Source: a virus. Taken from it: 22,654 bases of DNA. Positions 13,864 to 20,878 of the stretch are shown piece by piece. The DNA is taken from positions 1 to 22,654 of the IMG/VR virus record IMGVR_UViG_3300046838_000312; one strand, given 5' to 3'. The notes under the pieces were generated by a model that was not told the DNA's origin, ran no database searches, and saw nothing but the letters and a program-made list of their open reading frames with translations. Position 1 is the stretch's first letter; every line of letters starts with the position of its first letter. The position numbers and the translations under genes are program-made.

Positions 13864-14265
13864 ATGCCGACGCTGCTGCTGTCCGACGCAGTCAAGAACC
13901 TCGAGGCCGACGCGCTCGCGGCGGTGATCACCCACCTGTCGATCCACACGGCGACCACGGGGACCACTGGCGTGGCCGAGGCTGTTGGCGGGAGCCCGGC
14001 GTACGCCCGCAAGGCCGTCACCTTCAACGCCGCCGGGACGGTCGGGCCGTTGGGTGCTGCCGTCCAGCCGGCCACGGTGGGTATCGCGTGGTCGACCCAG
14101 GCGGTCTTCGACCTGCCAGCCGGCACCTACCCGTTCTGGGGAGCCTGGAACGCGCTGACGTCCGGACTGTTCCGGATGGGGCGCGACTTCTCCAGCGCTC
14201 GCGTGCTCGGCACCCAGGACATCCTGCCGATGGCGATCGGCATCGGCCCGGCAGTAGGAGCCTGA
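13864..14265 (+). CDS. small phage structural protein
   Basis: A 133-residue protein starting one base after the preceding stop. After an N-terminal helix (LLLSDAVKNLEADALAAVIT), residues about 25-70 read HLSIHTATTGTTGVAEAVGG then AYARKAVTFNAAG, a pattern I associate with short uncharacterised tail-associated proteins found beside fibre genes in actinophages; this is from memory. The rest is beta-rich (GIAWSTQAVFDLPAGTYPFW) and ends with a Gly/Ala tail. No metal or catalytic site. Likely virion component, possibly a fibre connector or head-distal cap. Confidence 0.6.
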   Translation: MPTLLLSDAVKNLEADALAAVITHLSIHTATTGTTGVAEAVGGSPAYARKAVTFNAAGTVGPLGAAVQPATVGIAWSTQAVFDLPAGTYPFWGAWNALTSGLFRMGRDFSSARVLGTQDILPMAIGIGPAVGA

Positions 14266-14266
14266 G

Positions 14267-15235
14267 ATGACTCTGCTTGACGCGCAGGCCTTCGAGAACG
14301 GCGACCGCTCGCTCTACACCCAGAGCGGCCGCTTCCAGCTGGACACCGGCCGGTTCGGCGGGTTCTCGCTGCGGGCCGACATCTTCTACTCGTCCATCAG
14401 CAAGGCCATCCCGGCCAGCACTGAGGTGGTCGTCGGGACCGCGCTGTTCTTCGGGAGCATCTCGCCGACGGTGAACCACCCGATGCACGTCTACTACGAG
14501 GGCGCGACGCTCCACGTCGCCATCCAGATGACGGCGTCCAACACGCTGCAGATCATCGTCGGCACCACGGTGGTGGCCACGGTCTCCGCTCCACCCTGGC
14601 GGCTCGGCTGGAACTACCTGGAGAGCAAGGTCCGGGTCAACTCGAGCACTGGGTACGTCGAGGTGCGGCTGAACGGGGTGGTCACCCCGATCCTGACTTT
14701 CTCGGGCAACACCCGCAACGGCGGCACCGGCGTCATCAACATCATGCAGCTGGAGCTGCCGGACGGGTGGCGCGTCGACGACTGGGTGATCATGGACACC
14801 CTCGGGAGCACCCTCAACGACTTCATCGGCGAGGTTCGGCTCAGCGATGTGGTGCCCACCGGCGCCGGCAGCTCGACCGGCTTCACCCCGTCGACCGGGG
14901 CGAACTGGAGCAACGTTGACGAGTCCGGGCCCAGCAGCACCGACTACAACAGCTCCGGCGTCAGCGGCACACGAGACCTGTACGCGATGAGCAACGTCGC
15001 CGGATCCCAGGTGCTCGGTGTGTTCACTAGCCTGTGGGCGCACCGCGGCGACACGGCGCCGGTCTCGATCAAGCTGGCCATGAAGAACGGCTCCACCATC
15101 TCCTACGGCGCGACCAACCTGCTGACCAGCGCGATGGTTCTCTACCAGGACGCCTGGGGAGTCAACCCGGATACCGGGACTGCGTGGACCGTCTCGGACG
15201 TCAACGCGATGGAGCTCGGCGCCGAGGTCGTCTAG
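14267..15235 (+). CDS. ConA/LamG-like tail fibre protein
   Basis: A 322-residue protein, ATG two bases after the preceding TGA. Residues 1-215 have the strand order of a concanavalin-like sandwich: FSLRADIFYSS near 38, TALFFGSIS, then MHVYYEGATLHVAIQM, LQIIVGTTVVATV, GWNYLESKVRVN, TGYVEVRLNGV, and DDWVIMDTLGS, typical of LamG-type lectins. Residues 220-322 form a second domain (GFTPSTGANWSNVDESGPSS then SQVLGVFTSLWAHRGDTAPV) like the extended C-terminal part of many phage minor tail proteins. It most likely contacts the host surface or a partner fibre. Its stop TAG overlaps the GTG of the next gene. Confidence 0.7.
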   Translation: MTLLDAQAFENGDRSLYTQSGRFQLDTGRFGGFSLRADIFYSSISKAIPASTEVVVGTALFFGSISPTVNHPMHVYYEGATLHVAIQMTASNTLQIIVGTTVVATVSAPPWRLGWNYLESKVRVNSSTGYVEVRLNGVVTPILTFSGNTRNGGTGVINIMQLELPDGWRVDDWVIMDTLGSTLNDFIGEVRLSDVVPTGAGSSTGFTPSTGANWSNVDESGPSSTDYNSSGVSGTRDLYAMSNVAGSQVLGVFTSLWAHRGDTAPVSIKLAMKNGSTISYGATNLLTSAMVLYQDAWGVNPDTGTAWTVSDVNAMELGAEVV

Positions 15236-15630
15236 TGGTCGACGTCAGGATCGACGCCGTCAGCGCGACGGCGATCATCGCAGGGCCACCCGATGCGCGA
15301 CTCGACGCGGTCAGCGCGACAGTCATCCTCAAGGGCGCGGCCGACGCCCGGATCGACACGCTCGGTGCGACGGTCATCATCGGCATCTCCAACCTGGAGA
15401 TGGCGCCGCTCACCCTCACGGCCCTCGAGGTCTTCCCGATCGTCGAGCCGGCCCCGCTCGTCATCAATGTGGACGTCACTGTCTTCGGCACCGGCGCCGG
15501 CGTTGCCGGCATGCCGTGGATCCCCGCCGGCGTCGTGGCGACTGTCGGCAGCCTGTGGCTCCAGGACGGCATCGCCTCGGACACCGTGGTCGGTGGTGGC
15601 TGGGGCGTCATCGTCATGATCAACCCCTAG
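15235..15630 (+). CDS. virion-associated protein with three short tandem repeats
   Basis: A 131-residue protein starting at GTG 15235, which shares its G with the preceding TAG stop. Longer upstream forms of the frame would overlap a real gene by 200 bases. Residues 2-53 are three near-identical units of 17-18 residues: VDVRIDAVSATAIIAGPP, DARLDAVSATVILKGAA and DARIDTLGATVIIGIS. The remainder is hydrophobic and beta-rich (LTALEVFPIVEPAPLVINVD then PWIPAGVVATVGSLWL) and Val/Ile/Gly-rich to the end. Repeats of this kind often form stacked beta structures. No known family recognised. Position suggests a fibre component. Confidence 0.6.
   Translation: MVDVRIDAVSATAIIAGPPDARLDAVSATVILKGAADARIDTLGATVIIGISNLEMAPLTLTALEVFPIVEPAPLVINVDVTVFGTGAGVAGMPWIPAGVVATVGSLWLQDGIASDTVVGGGWGVIVMINP
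15238..15393 (+). repeat. three tandem 17-18-residue coding repeats
   Basis: Three copies of the pattern D-x-R-[IL]-D-[AT]-[VL]-[SG]-A-T-x-I-[IL] are visible in the 15235-15630 gene. The DNA copies share stretches such as GTCAGCGCGAC and end in variable bases, so the unit probably expanded by slippage or unequal exchange. Confidence 0.65.
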
Positions 15631-15663
15631 CTCCGCCTCACGCACCAGCCCAGCGGTACGGGT

Positions 15664-15669
15664 TACCCT
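15664..15669 (+). promoter_or_regulatory. candidate -10 element (TACCCT) in GTTACCCT motif
   Basis: In the 71-base gap before the lysis genes, GGGTTACCC (15660-15668) is a small odd palindrome, flanked by GGTAC (15655-15659) and GTACC (15677-15681). TACCCT fits TAnnnT. No good -35 is visible. The same octamer lies upstream of other rightward genes. Confidence 0.3.
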
Positions 15670-15701
15670 CGGTGAGGTACCCACACCCAGCGGAGGCAGA
15701 G

Positions 15702-15863
15702 ATGCAGGACCAGCCAGACCAGACCACCGGCCAGCTGCCGAACAGCGCCGGCGAGATCGAAGACGCGGCCGCCATCCCCAAGGCGCCGGTCAACCCCGAG
15801 TCCCGCGAGGTCGACGTCGACCCCGAGGTCGAGGCGTCCTACGCTCGCGAGGAGCAGTCGTGA
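15702..15863 (+). CDS. short acidic protein, first of the lysis region
   Basis: A 53-residue protein with ATG 15702 preceded by GCGGAGG at good spacing; longer forms of the frame have no such site. It is hydrophilic and acidic (SREVDVDPEVEASYAREEQS) with no membrane segment or Cys. It overlaps the endolysin start by GTGA (15860-15863), so translation of the two is coupled. It could be a small regulator of, or accessory to, the endolysin, but nothing in it says so. Not recognised. Confidence 0.6.
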   Translation: MQDQPDQTTGQLPNSAGEIEDAAAIPKAPVNPESREVDVDPEVEASYAREEQS

Positions 15864-16939
15864 CGGCCACCCTGGCGGCCTACCGCGCTGCCATCCTCCA
15901 GGACTATGGCTACGTCGAGGGCCCCAACAACTACACCAAGTTCGGCGTCTGGTACGCCGGCCAGGTCAACGCTCCCTGGTTCGCCAACGCGGCCTGGTGC
16001 GACATGTCCACCTCGTACTGGGCTGACAAGGTCGGGGCCCGCGACGAGGTCGGCCTCTTCGCCTACACCCCGACGCATGCGCAGTGGTTCAAGGACCGCG
16101 GCCGCTGGTCGTGGCTCCCCGTCGCAGGTGGCATCGCCTTCTGGGACTGGGCGGGCAGCAACCTCATCAGCGCCATCGACCACGTCTCCGCGCTCATCGA
16201 GTCCGTTGACTCCGCTGGTCAGGCCACCACGCTCGACGGCAACTACTCCGACAAGGTCTGGCGCTGGCAGCACCCGATGCGCTACTTCGTCGGCTGCGGA
16301 CTCCCGCAGTGGTCCACGTCGGCAGGGAGCGTTCCGCCCCCGATCCTTCAGAACTGGGACGGCGTCTCGTACCCCGGCCGCGCTGCCTTCGACCTCGGCT
16401 CCAACCACCCGGCTGTCACCAAGCTCGGCCAGATGCTGGTCGCCAAGGGCTTCGGCGGCGCATACAAGCAAGGCCCCGGCATCCCGATGGGCCCGGCTGA
16501 CGTCGCCAACACCGCTGCCTTCCAGCGCGCGCAGGGCTGGACCGGAGCGGACGCTGACGGCTACCCGGGCCCGGAGACCTGGCGGCGCCTGATGGCTGGC
16601 TCTACGCCGCCACCGCCTCCCCCGCCGCCGGCGGAGAAGGTTCCGCCGACCCAGGGCTACCAGGGCGACGCGTACCTGGGGAAGCTGCACCGCGGCCAGA
16701 CCGACTCCGACTCGGTGAAGGTCTACCAGCGCGCGCTGCGCAACTACCCCGGGATCTCCACCATCCCGCTGAACCCCAGTGGGGTGACCGGCACCTACGG
16801 CTCGGAGACCGAGGCCATGACGCGCAAGGTCTACGAGACCTTCGCCCAGTGGCAGCCCTCGGGTGGCTGGGGCGGTGGCGACCTCGGCGTCCCCGGCCGC
16901 GCGCTGCTCGAGAAGCTCGGCGTCCGCGTCATCGGATAG
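15860..16939 (+). CDS. endolysin: CHAP-type N-terminus plus two peptidoglycan-binding domains
   Basis: A 359-residue lysin, starting at GTG 15860. Residues 1-150 fit a CHAP (cysteine-histidine amidohydrolase/peptidase) domain: Cys47 in NAAWCDMSTSYW, His108 in AIDHVSALIE and Asn128 in LDGNYSDKVW are the expected catalytic residues. Residues 172-247 resemble a peptidoglycan-binding domain (LGSNHPAVTKLGQMLVAKGF then FQRAQGW and GYPGPETWRRLM). A Pro linker (250-257) leads to a second binding-type domain (272-355, with SDSVKVYQRALRNY). It should cut peptide or amide bonds in the host cell wall. No signal peptide is seen, so export through a holin is expected. A run of membrane proteins follows. 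Confidence 0.9.
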   Translation: MTATLAAYRAAILQDYGYVEGPNNYTKFGVWYAGQVNAPWFANAAWCDMSTSYWADKVGARDEVGLFAYTPTHAQWFKDRGRWSWLPVAGGIAFWDWAGSNLISAIDHVSALIESVDSAGQATTLDGNYSDKVWRWQHPMRYFVGCGLPQWSTSAGSVPPPILQNWDGVSYPGRAAFDLGSNHPAVTKLGQMLVAKGFGGAYKQGPGIPMGPADVANTAAFQRAQGWTGADADGYPGPETWRRLMAGSTPPPPPPPPAEKVPPTQGYQGDAYLGKLHRGQTDSDSVKVYQRALRNYPGISTIPLNPSGVTGTYGSETEAMTRKVYETFAQWQPSGGWGGGDLGVPGRALLEKLGVRVIG

Positions 16940-16944
16940 CCGCC

Positions 16945-17220
16945 ATGCCCGAGAAGGCACGCGCGGTGTTGCACGAAGTCGTCTCGGTGCCCAAGACGTT
17001 CGATGGCTGGGCCATGCGCGTGCTGACGATCGCGGTGGTTCTGTGCATGATCAGCGCCTGGGCGACCTTCGCTGCGTCCCGGACCCTCAGTCTCCAGATC
17101 GAGGAGCTGCAGGAGAAGAACGGCACCTACCAGAAGCAGGCGCAGGTGCGCGGGTGTCTGCTACTGCAGAAGCTGGGGTCGACGCCCGAGGAGCTCGCGA
17201 GTGTCGGATGCACTCCCTGA
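16945..17220 (+). CDS. single-pass membrane protein in lysis region
   Basis: A 91-residue protein, ATG 16945, five bases after the endolysin stop. One membrane helix (about residues 23-44, MRVLTIAVVLCMISAWATFA) is followed by a coiled-coil-like segment (LSLQIEELQEKNGTYQKQAQ) and a C-terminal part with Cys71 and Cys89. Its position directly behind the lysin suggests a lysis accessory membrane protein. A spanin is not expected in a Gram-positive host. The end overlaps the next gene's start by 13 bases. Confidence 0.65.
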   Translation: MPEKARAVLHEVVSVPKTFDGWAMRVLTIAVVLCMISAWATFAASRTLSLQIEELQEKNGTYQKQAQVRGCLLLQKLGSTPEELASVGCTP

Positions 17221-17663
17221 TCGAGCGGGTCGGGCGCGCCAGCGATGCCGTCTTCTTCGTGCTCGAGGAGACTGGCGAGCTGGTCTTCGGGACCATCGCC
17301 CGCGTCCCGTTCTGGCTTCTATGTATCGCGGTGACCCTCCCGTTCCTCATCAGTGCAGCCCCTCCAGCTGCCGAGGTCAACACAAGTGACCCCCTCACTA
17401 ACCTCATCCAGTACGGCGTTCTCGGTATGGTGGTTTTGGGGTTTATTACGGGATGGATCGTGCCGGGCCCACAGGCCAAGCAACTGATCGAGGAGAACAA
17501 GCGGCTGAACGCGCTCATCGAGAGCCGATTCCTGCCGATGTCAGAGCAATATGCGGCCACCCTGGAGAGGTCGGCGATCGTGATGGACAAGGCCACGGAC
17601 GCACTCGAGGTAGCCGCCGCGGCACTTGCCAGGCTTGAGCCGCGCGAGCGAGGCAAAGGATGA
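17208..17663 (+). CDS. two-helix membrane protein, holin-like candidate
   Basis: A 151-residue protein, ATG 17208 overlapping the previous gene by 13 bases. An amphipathic N-terminal segment (residues 1-31) is followed by two membrane helices (about 33-51 FWLLCIAVTLPFLIS and 64-86 TNLIQYGVLGMVVLGFITGW), then a long helical charged C-terminus (KQLIEENKRLNALIESR). Two helices with a charged C-terminus are in line with class II holins or with lysis-cassette membrane proteins. The gene at 18252-18638 is a competing holin candidate. The region has clearly more A/T than its neighbours. Confidence 0.6.
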   Translation: MHSLIERVGRASDAVFFVLEETGELVFGTIARVPFWLLCIAVTLPFLISAAPPAAEVNTSDPLTNLIQYGVLGMVVLGFITGWIVPGPQAKQLIEENKRLNALIESRFLPMSEQYAATLERSAIVMDKATDALEVAAAALARLEPRERGKG

Positions 17664-17851
17664 CTGTGATCACCCTTCGACGACGCGCACATCTATCTCA
17701 ACTGCAGCGAACACGTCTAGAAACGCTTACTGAGGTGAGTGAGCGGGTACTTGACGACAAAACAGAGCAAGCAAACGCTGCAAGCAAGCGTGTCGAGGCC
17801 GCTGCTGCGAGACTATTGGAAGGTCACGAGCGTCTTCTGCGCGGTGGCTGA
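17660..17851 (+). CDS. short helical/coiled-coil protein
   Basis: A 63-residue protein coupled by ATGA (17660-17663) to the preceding membrane protein. After a basic start (LRRRAHLSQLQRTR) it is a continuous helix of Ala/Glu/Arg (EQANAASKRVEAAAARLLEG). The DNA is unusually rich in A/T and in rare-for-this-region codons (CTA, AAA, ACA, GCA, AGC), so base use differs from the rest of the window. It may be a small soluble partner of the membrane protein upstream. Function not known. Confidence 0.55.
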   Translation: MTVITLRRRAHLSQLQRTRLETLTEVSERVLDDKTEQANAASKRVEAAAARLLEGHERLLRGG

Positions 17852-17881
17852 CCACCTCGCTCCGTCGGCAGGGAGAGCACC

Positions 17882-18247
17882 TTGTTCAGCATCATCGTCG
17901 TGTCGGCACTGGCCACCGTCATCGTCTCGTCGCTGATCTTCTTCTTCGGCTGGGGCCTTCCCGCCATCCGCGCGTACCGCCACGGCAGCCTGCGGGTCCG
18001 CAAGCTAGTCCTGCTGGACTTCGTCGGCTTCAACGTGGCGGCCTTCCTGCTCGGCGCGCTAGCCATGTACGGCGTCATCACGGTCGGCATCCAGCCGCCG
18101 TCGACGGCGGTCGGCACAATCGTGAGAGCCGGTCAGACCGTCCTCATCGCTGCCCTGTGCACCCTCAGATGCATCGTCTGGATCGTCGAGCGCAAGCATG
18201 ATTCCGGGGTGTCGGATCTCATCGTGACCAGGAAGGAGGCATCCTGA
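17882..18247 (+). CDS. three-helix membrane protein
   Basis: A 121-residue protein starting at TTG 17882, supported by AGGGAGAG five bases upstream. A GTG at 17900 is the alternative. Three membrane helices are clear: about 3-28 (SIIVVSALATVIVSSLIFFF), 44-68 (LLDFVGFNVAAFLLGALAMY) and 78-102 (VGTIVRAGQTVLIAALCTLR), with a polar C-terminus (ERKHDSGVSDLIVTRKEAS). It belongs to the run of membrane proteins after the endolysin. A holin or holin-antagonist role is possible. Family not recognised. Confidence 0.65.
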   Translation: MFSIIVVSALATVIVSSLIFFFGWGLPAIRAYRHGSLRVRKLVLLDFVGFNVAAFLLGALAMYGVITVGIQPPSTAVGTIVRAGQTVLIAALCTLRCIVWIVERKHDSGVSDLIVTRKEAS

Positions 18248-18251
18248 CGCC

Positions 18252-18638
18252 ATGTCCACGGACCTTCTCCTGATCAACGCGATCGTCGGAATCGTCATCC
18301 CGGCGCTGGTGGCACTGCTCACCAAGGCGGCGGCGCCCGACTGGGTGAAGGCGGTCGTGAACCTCCTCCTGGCGGCGATCGCCGGCGTGCTGACGCCGAT
18401 GGTCGCCTCGGGGACGGATGACATCGACTGGAAGGTCACCGGGCTGACCATCCTGCAGGTGTTCGTGCTGTCGGTGGTGGCCCACTACGGCCTGCTGAAG
18501 CCGACCGGGCTGACCGGTGGCGCCGGCGTCATCTCCCAGGCCGTTCCCGGAGGGGTAGGGCCCACCGACCCGGTCAAGGTGCAGACGCAGCTGGTCACCT
18601 CGCCGTTGGCCCAGGACGTACCGCCCGCAGGCCCATGA
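18252..18638 (+). CDS. putative holin
   Basis: A 128-residue protein, ATG 18252. Three membrane helices, about residues 6-24 (LLINAIVGIVIPALVALLTK), 33-51 (KAVVNLLLAAIAGVLTPMV) and 63-82 (GLTILQVFVLSVVAHYGLL), with a soluble C-terminus (90-128). The layout of a short N-terminus, a helix ending in LVALLTK and a second helix with AxxGVLT resembles actinophage holins, which make the membrane pore that releases the endolysin. It lies 1.3 kb downstream of the lysin. It is the best holin candidate of the several membrane proteins here, but no experiment is implied. Confidence 0.65.
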   Translation: MSTDLLLINAIVGIVIPALVALLTKAAAPDWVKAVVNLLLAAIAGVLTPMVASGTDDIDWKVTGLTILQVFVLSVVAHYGLLKPTGLTGGAGVISQAVPGGVGPTDPVKVQTQLVTSPLAQDVPPAGP

Positions 18639-18769
18639 GCGAGCAGAGCACGCGTGACTTCCTGATCGAGGCGGCGATCGCCCTGGCCATGATGGCCGCG
18701 GCCGCGTACGCCGTGACCAGGGACGCCGGCCGTGCTCGGATGACGAGGCTGCTGACCCGCCTGCCGTGA
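18635..18769 (+). CDS. 44-residue single-pass membrane peptide
   Basis: A short ORF coupled to the putative holin by an ATGA overlap (18635-18638). It reads MSEQSTRDFL, a hydrophobic alanine-rich segment (IEAAIALAMMAAAAYAVTRD) and a basic tail (RARMTRLLTRLP). The start-stop coupling and simple membrane-plus-basic-tail design support a real gene. It may help the holin or be a lysis regulator, which is inference from position only. Confidence 0.6.
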   Translation: MSEQSTRDFLIEAAIALAMMAAAAYAVTRDAGRARMTRLLTRLP

Positions 18770-18787
18770 TCCCACGGAGCTCGCCCC

Positions 18788-18793
18788 TAGGGT
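18788..18793 (+). promoter_or_regulatory. weak candidate -10 (TAGGGT) upstream of portal gene
   Basis: TAGGGT fits TAnnnT in the 58-base gap before the portal gene, whose GTG lies 35 bases further on. There is no clear -35. The gap shows no hairpin. Reported only as a weak candidate. Confidence 0.2.
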
Positions 18794-18827
18794 GAGACGA
18801 TCGCCGCAGCACACCGGAGGAGAGCAC

Positions 18828-20585
18828 GTGCCAGGCACCAGGTATGTCACGCCGAGCGAAGCGGCGGACCGTAGCGCCATGGAGGAGATCCCGCACAGCG
18901 GGCCGCTCTACTTCAACGAGGTGGGCGTCAGCGGGCTGAAGTACTCCTCCGGGTACGTCGACGAGGAGTTCCTGCCGCACCTGCGCGGGCGCAAGGCGAT
19001 CCAGGTCTACCGGGAGATGGGCGACAACGACGCCATCACCGGCGCCCTGCTCTTCGCCGTCCAGCAGCTGATGCGCGGCCTGGACTGGAACGTCGTAGCC
19101 GGGTCCAAGAACCAGGAGGGGGCCAAGGCCGCCAAGCTGGTCGAGTCCTCCAAGGACGACATGTCCCACACCTGGGACGACTTCGTCGTCGAGGCGCTGA
19201 CCCATCTGCAGTTCGGTTGGGCGTGGCACGAGATCATGTATAAGCGCCGGATGGGGCCCTGGCAGACCGATGGTCGCCGGCGCAGCAAGTACACCGATGG
19301 GCTGATCGGCTGGCGCAAGATGCCGCTGCGGTCCCAGGACTCTCTGCACCGCTGGATCTTCGATGAGACCGGCAACGTGCAGGCGATGGTGCAGATGGCG
19401 CCGCCGCACTACCAGACCAAGACGCTGGCGATCGAGCGGTCCCTGCTGTTCCGCTTCGGCCACCACAAGGGCAACCCCGAGGGTCGCTCGATCCTGCGCA
19501 ACTCCTACCGCTCCTGGTACTACAAGAAGCGCCTCGAGGAGTTCGAGAGCGTGGGCATCGAGCGCGACCTGGCGGGCCTGCCGATGGTCAAGGTGCCGGC
19601 GGAGTACCTGCGGGCTGAGCCGGGCACCCAGCAGTACAAGATGGTCGAGGCCATGAAGCGGATGGTCCGCTCGGTCCGGCGCAACGAGCAGGAGGGCCTG
19701 GTCTTCCCGATCGCCTACGACGCGGAGACCAAGCAGCCCCTCTTCTCCTTCGAGCTGCTGTCCAGCGGCGGCAGCCGCCAGTACGACACCAACGCGTTGA
19801 TCCAGCGCTACGAGCAGCGCCAGCTGATGACCACGCTGGCCGACTTCATCATGGTCGGCCACCAGGGCAGCACCGGCACCTACAACCTGCACGTCGACAA
19901 GACGGGCATCTTCCGCGACACCCTCAACGCGGTCGCCTCCAACATCGCCGAGACGATGAACCGGTACGCGATCCCGCGCCTGTTCGCCGCCAACGGCTGG
20001 CGCCCGTCCGAGCTGCCGCGCTTCGAGGTCGGCAACGTCGACGCGCCAGACCTCGGCCAGCTTGCGCAGTTCCTCACCGCCACGGCGGGCCTCGGCTTCA
20101 ACTGGGGACCGGACGCCGACATGGAGCGGTTCATCCGCCACGCCGCGGGCCTGCCCGACCTGTCCCCCGAGGACGTCGAGAAGCGTCGGCGCGAGGCTCG
20201 CATGGACGAGGCCGCCCGGATGGCGGTCACCCAGACCGAGTACCTCGGCGCCCGCCAGCAGCTGGCCCAGGCCGTCGCCACCGAGCGGCAGCTGGCGGCC
20301 GGCGAGCACACGCCCGAGACGCTGGCCATGGAGCAGCAGAGCCAGGCGAGCGCCCAGCAGCAGGCGGCCGGGCAGCAGCAGATGCAGATCGGCGCCGCCG
20401 GCGAGCAGCGGGCCCAGGAGCAGCACTCGATGGCCCGCCAGCAGGGTCTCTTCGCGGCGATCGGCGGCGAGCCCGGCCCGAACGGGCAGAACGGTGCCAC
20501 GCAGGCCAAGTCCCCGATCAAGAAGCCGGTCCGCAAGCGCCTGGTCGCCACCGGCGCGCCGCGGCGTCAGCTGGTGGACCGATGA
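18828..20585 (+). CDS. portal protein (DUF935 / Mu gp29-like)
   Basis: A 585-residue protein, GTG 18828 after GGAGGAGAG. The longer form from 18792 lacks such a site. The portal is the dodecameric ring at one capsid vertex through which DNA is packaged and ejected. The N-terminal segment DEEFLPHLRGRKAIQVYREM, the block FVVEALTHLQFGWAWHEIMY, then GLIGWRKMPLRSQDSLHRWI and GRSILRNSYRSWYYKKRLEE are typical of the DUF935 family. Residues about 495-560 are Gln/Ala-rich (ASAQQQAAGQQQMQIGAAGE), probably disordered or a crown-like extension, ending in a basic tail. In this window it is 9.8 kb from the terminase, unlike the common adjacent arrangement. The stop overlaps the next ATG. Confidence 0.9.
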   Translation: MPGTRYVTPSEAADRSAMEEIPHSGPLYFNEVGVSGLKYSSGYVDEEFLPHLRGRKAIQVYREMGDNDAITGALLFAVQQLMRGLDWNVVAGSKNQEGAKAAKLVESSKDDMSHTWDDFVVEALTHLQFGWAWHEIMYKRRMGPWQTDGRRRSKYTDGLIGWRKMPLRSQDSLHRWIFDETGNVQAMVQMAPPHYQTKTLAIERSLLFRFGHHKGNPEGRSILRNSYRSWYYKKRLEEFESVGIERDLAGLPMVKVPAEYLRAEPGTQQYKMVEAMKRMVRSVRRNEQEGLVFPIAYDAETKQPLFSFELLSSGGSRQYDTNALIQRYEQRQLMTTLADFIMVGHQGSTGTYNLHVDKTGIFRDTLNAVASNIAETMNRYAIPRLFAANGWRPSELPRFEVGNVDAPDLGQLAQFLTATAGLGFNWGPDADMERFIRHAAGLPDLSPEDVEKRRREARMDEAARMAVTQTEYLGARQQLAQAVATERQLAAGEHTPETLAMEQQSQASAQQQAAGQQQMQIGAAGEQRAQEQHSMARQQGLFAAIGGEPGPNGQNGATQAKSPIKKPVRKRLVATGAPRRQLVDR

Positions 20586-20878
20586 GTAGCGACACGCAGA
20601 TTGACTCCGACGCCTACCCGGTCGTCGTGGGCATCGTCAGCGCGAAGTCCCGCCGGGCGATCAACGACGCTGCCGCGTTGTTCGCCAGCTACGTGCAGGA
20701 CGTCATGGCCACCGGCCGCTCATCCGAGGACGCCTGGCGCGAGCTCGCGTCGGCCTCGGTGGTCCTGCTGACCGACCAGACCATCGAGCTGGCCCGGCTG
20801 CGTCGGCAGACCTCCGCCCAGGCGGTGCTGCAGCTGGCGGCTGACGTCTGCGACCGCCACTCCGGGAGCCCGGTATGA
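20582..20878 (+). CDS. hypothetical small helical protein
   Basis: A 98-residue protein with ATGA overlaps on both sides (20582-20585 and 20875-20878), between the portal and a large basic protein. It is mainly helical (VSAKSRRAINDAAALFASYV, then EDAWRELASASVVLLTDQTI and TSAQAVLQLAADVCDRH). No membrane helix or catalytic motif. Coupling to the portal suggests a head-assembly role such as a connector or scaffold accessory, but this is inference only. Confidence 0.65.
   Translation: MSSDTQIDSDAYPVVVGIVSAKSRRAINDAAALFASYVQDVMATGRSSEDAWRELASASVVLLTDQTIELARLRRQTSAQAVLQLAADVCDRHSGSPV

Noticed and set aside
17208-17663. A frameshift joining 16945-17220 and 17208-17663 into one protein
   Set aside because: The 13-base overlap contains no slippery run, both frames have their own starts and complete membrane architecture, and coupling by overlap is the local norm.
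18219-20426. 735-codon open frame on the minus strand across the portal gene
   Set aside because: It is antisense to a well-supported portal gene, has Leu/His/Arg low-complexity composition and no ribosome binding site. High GC keeps such frames open by chance.
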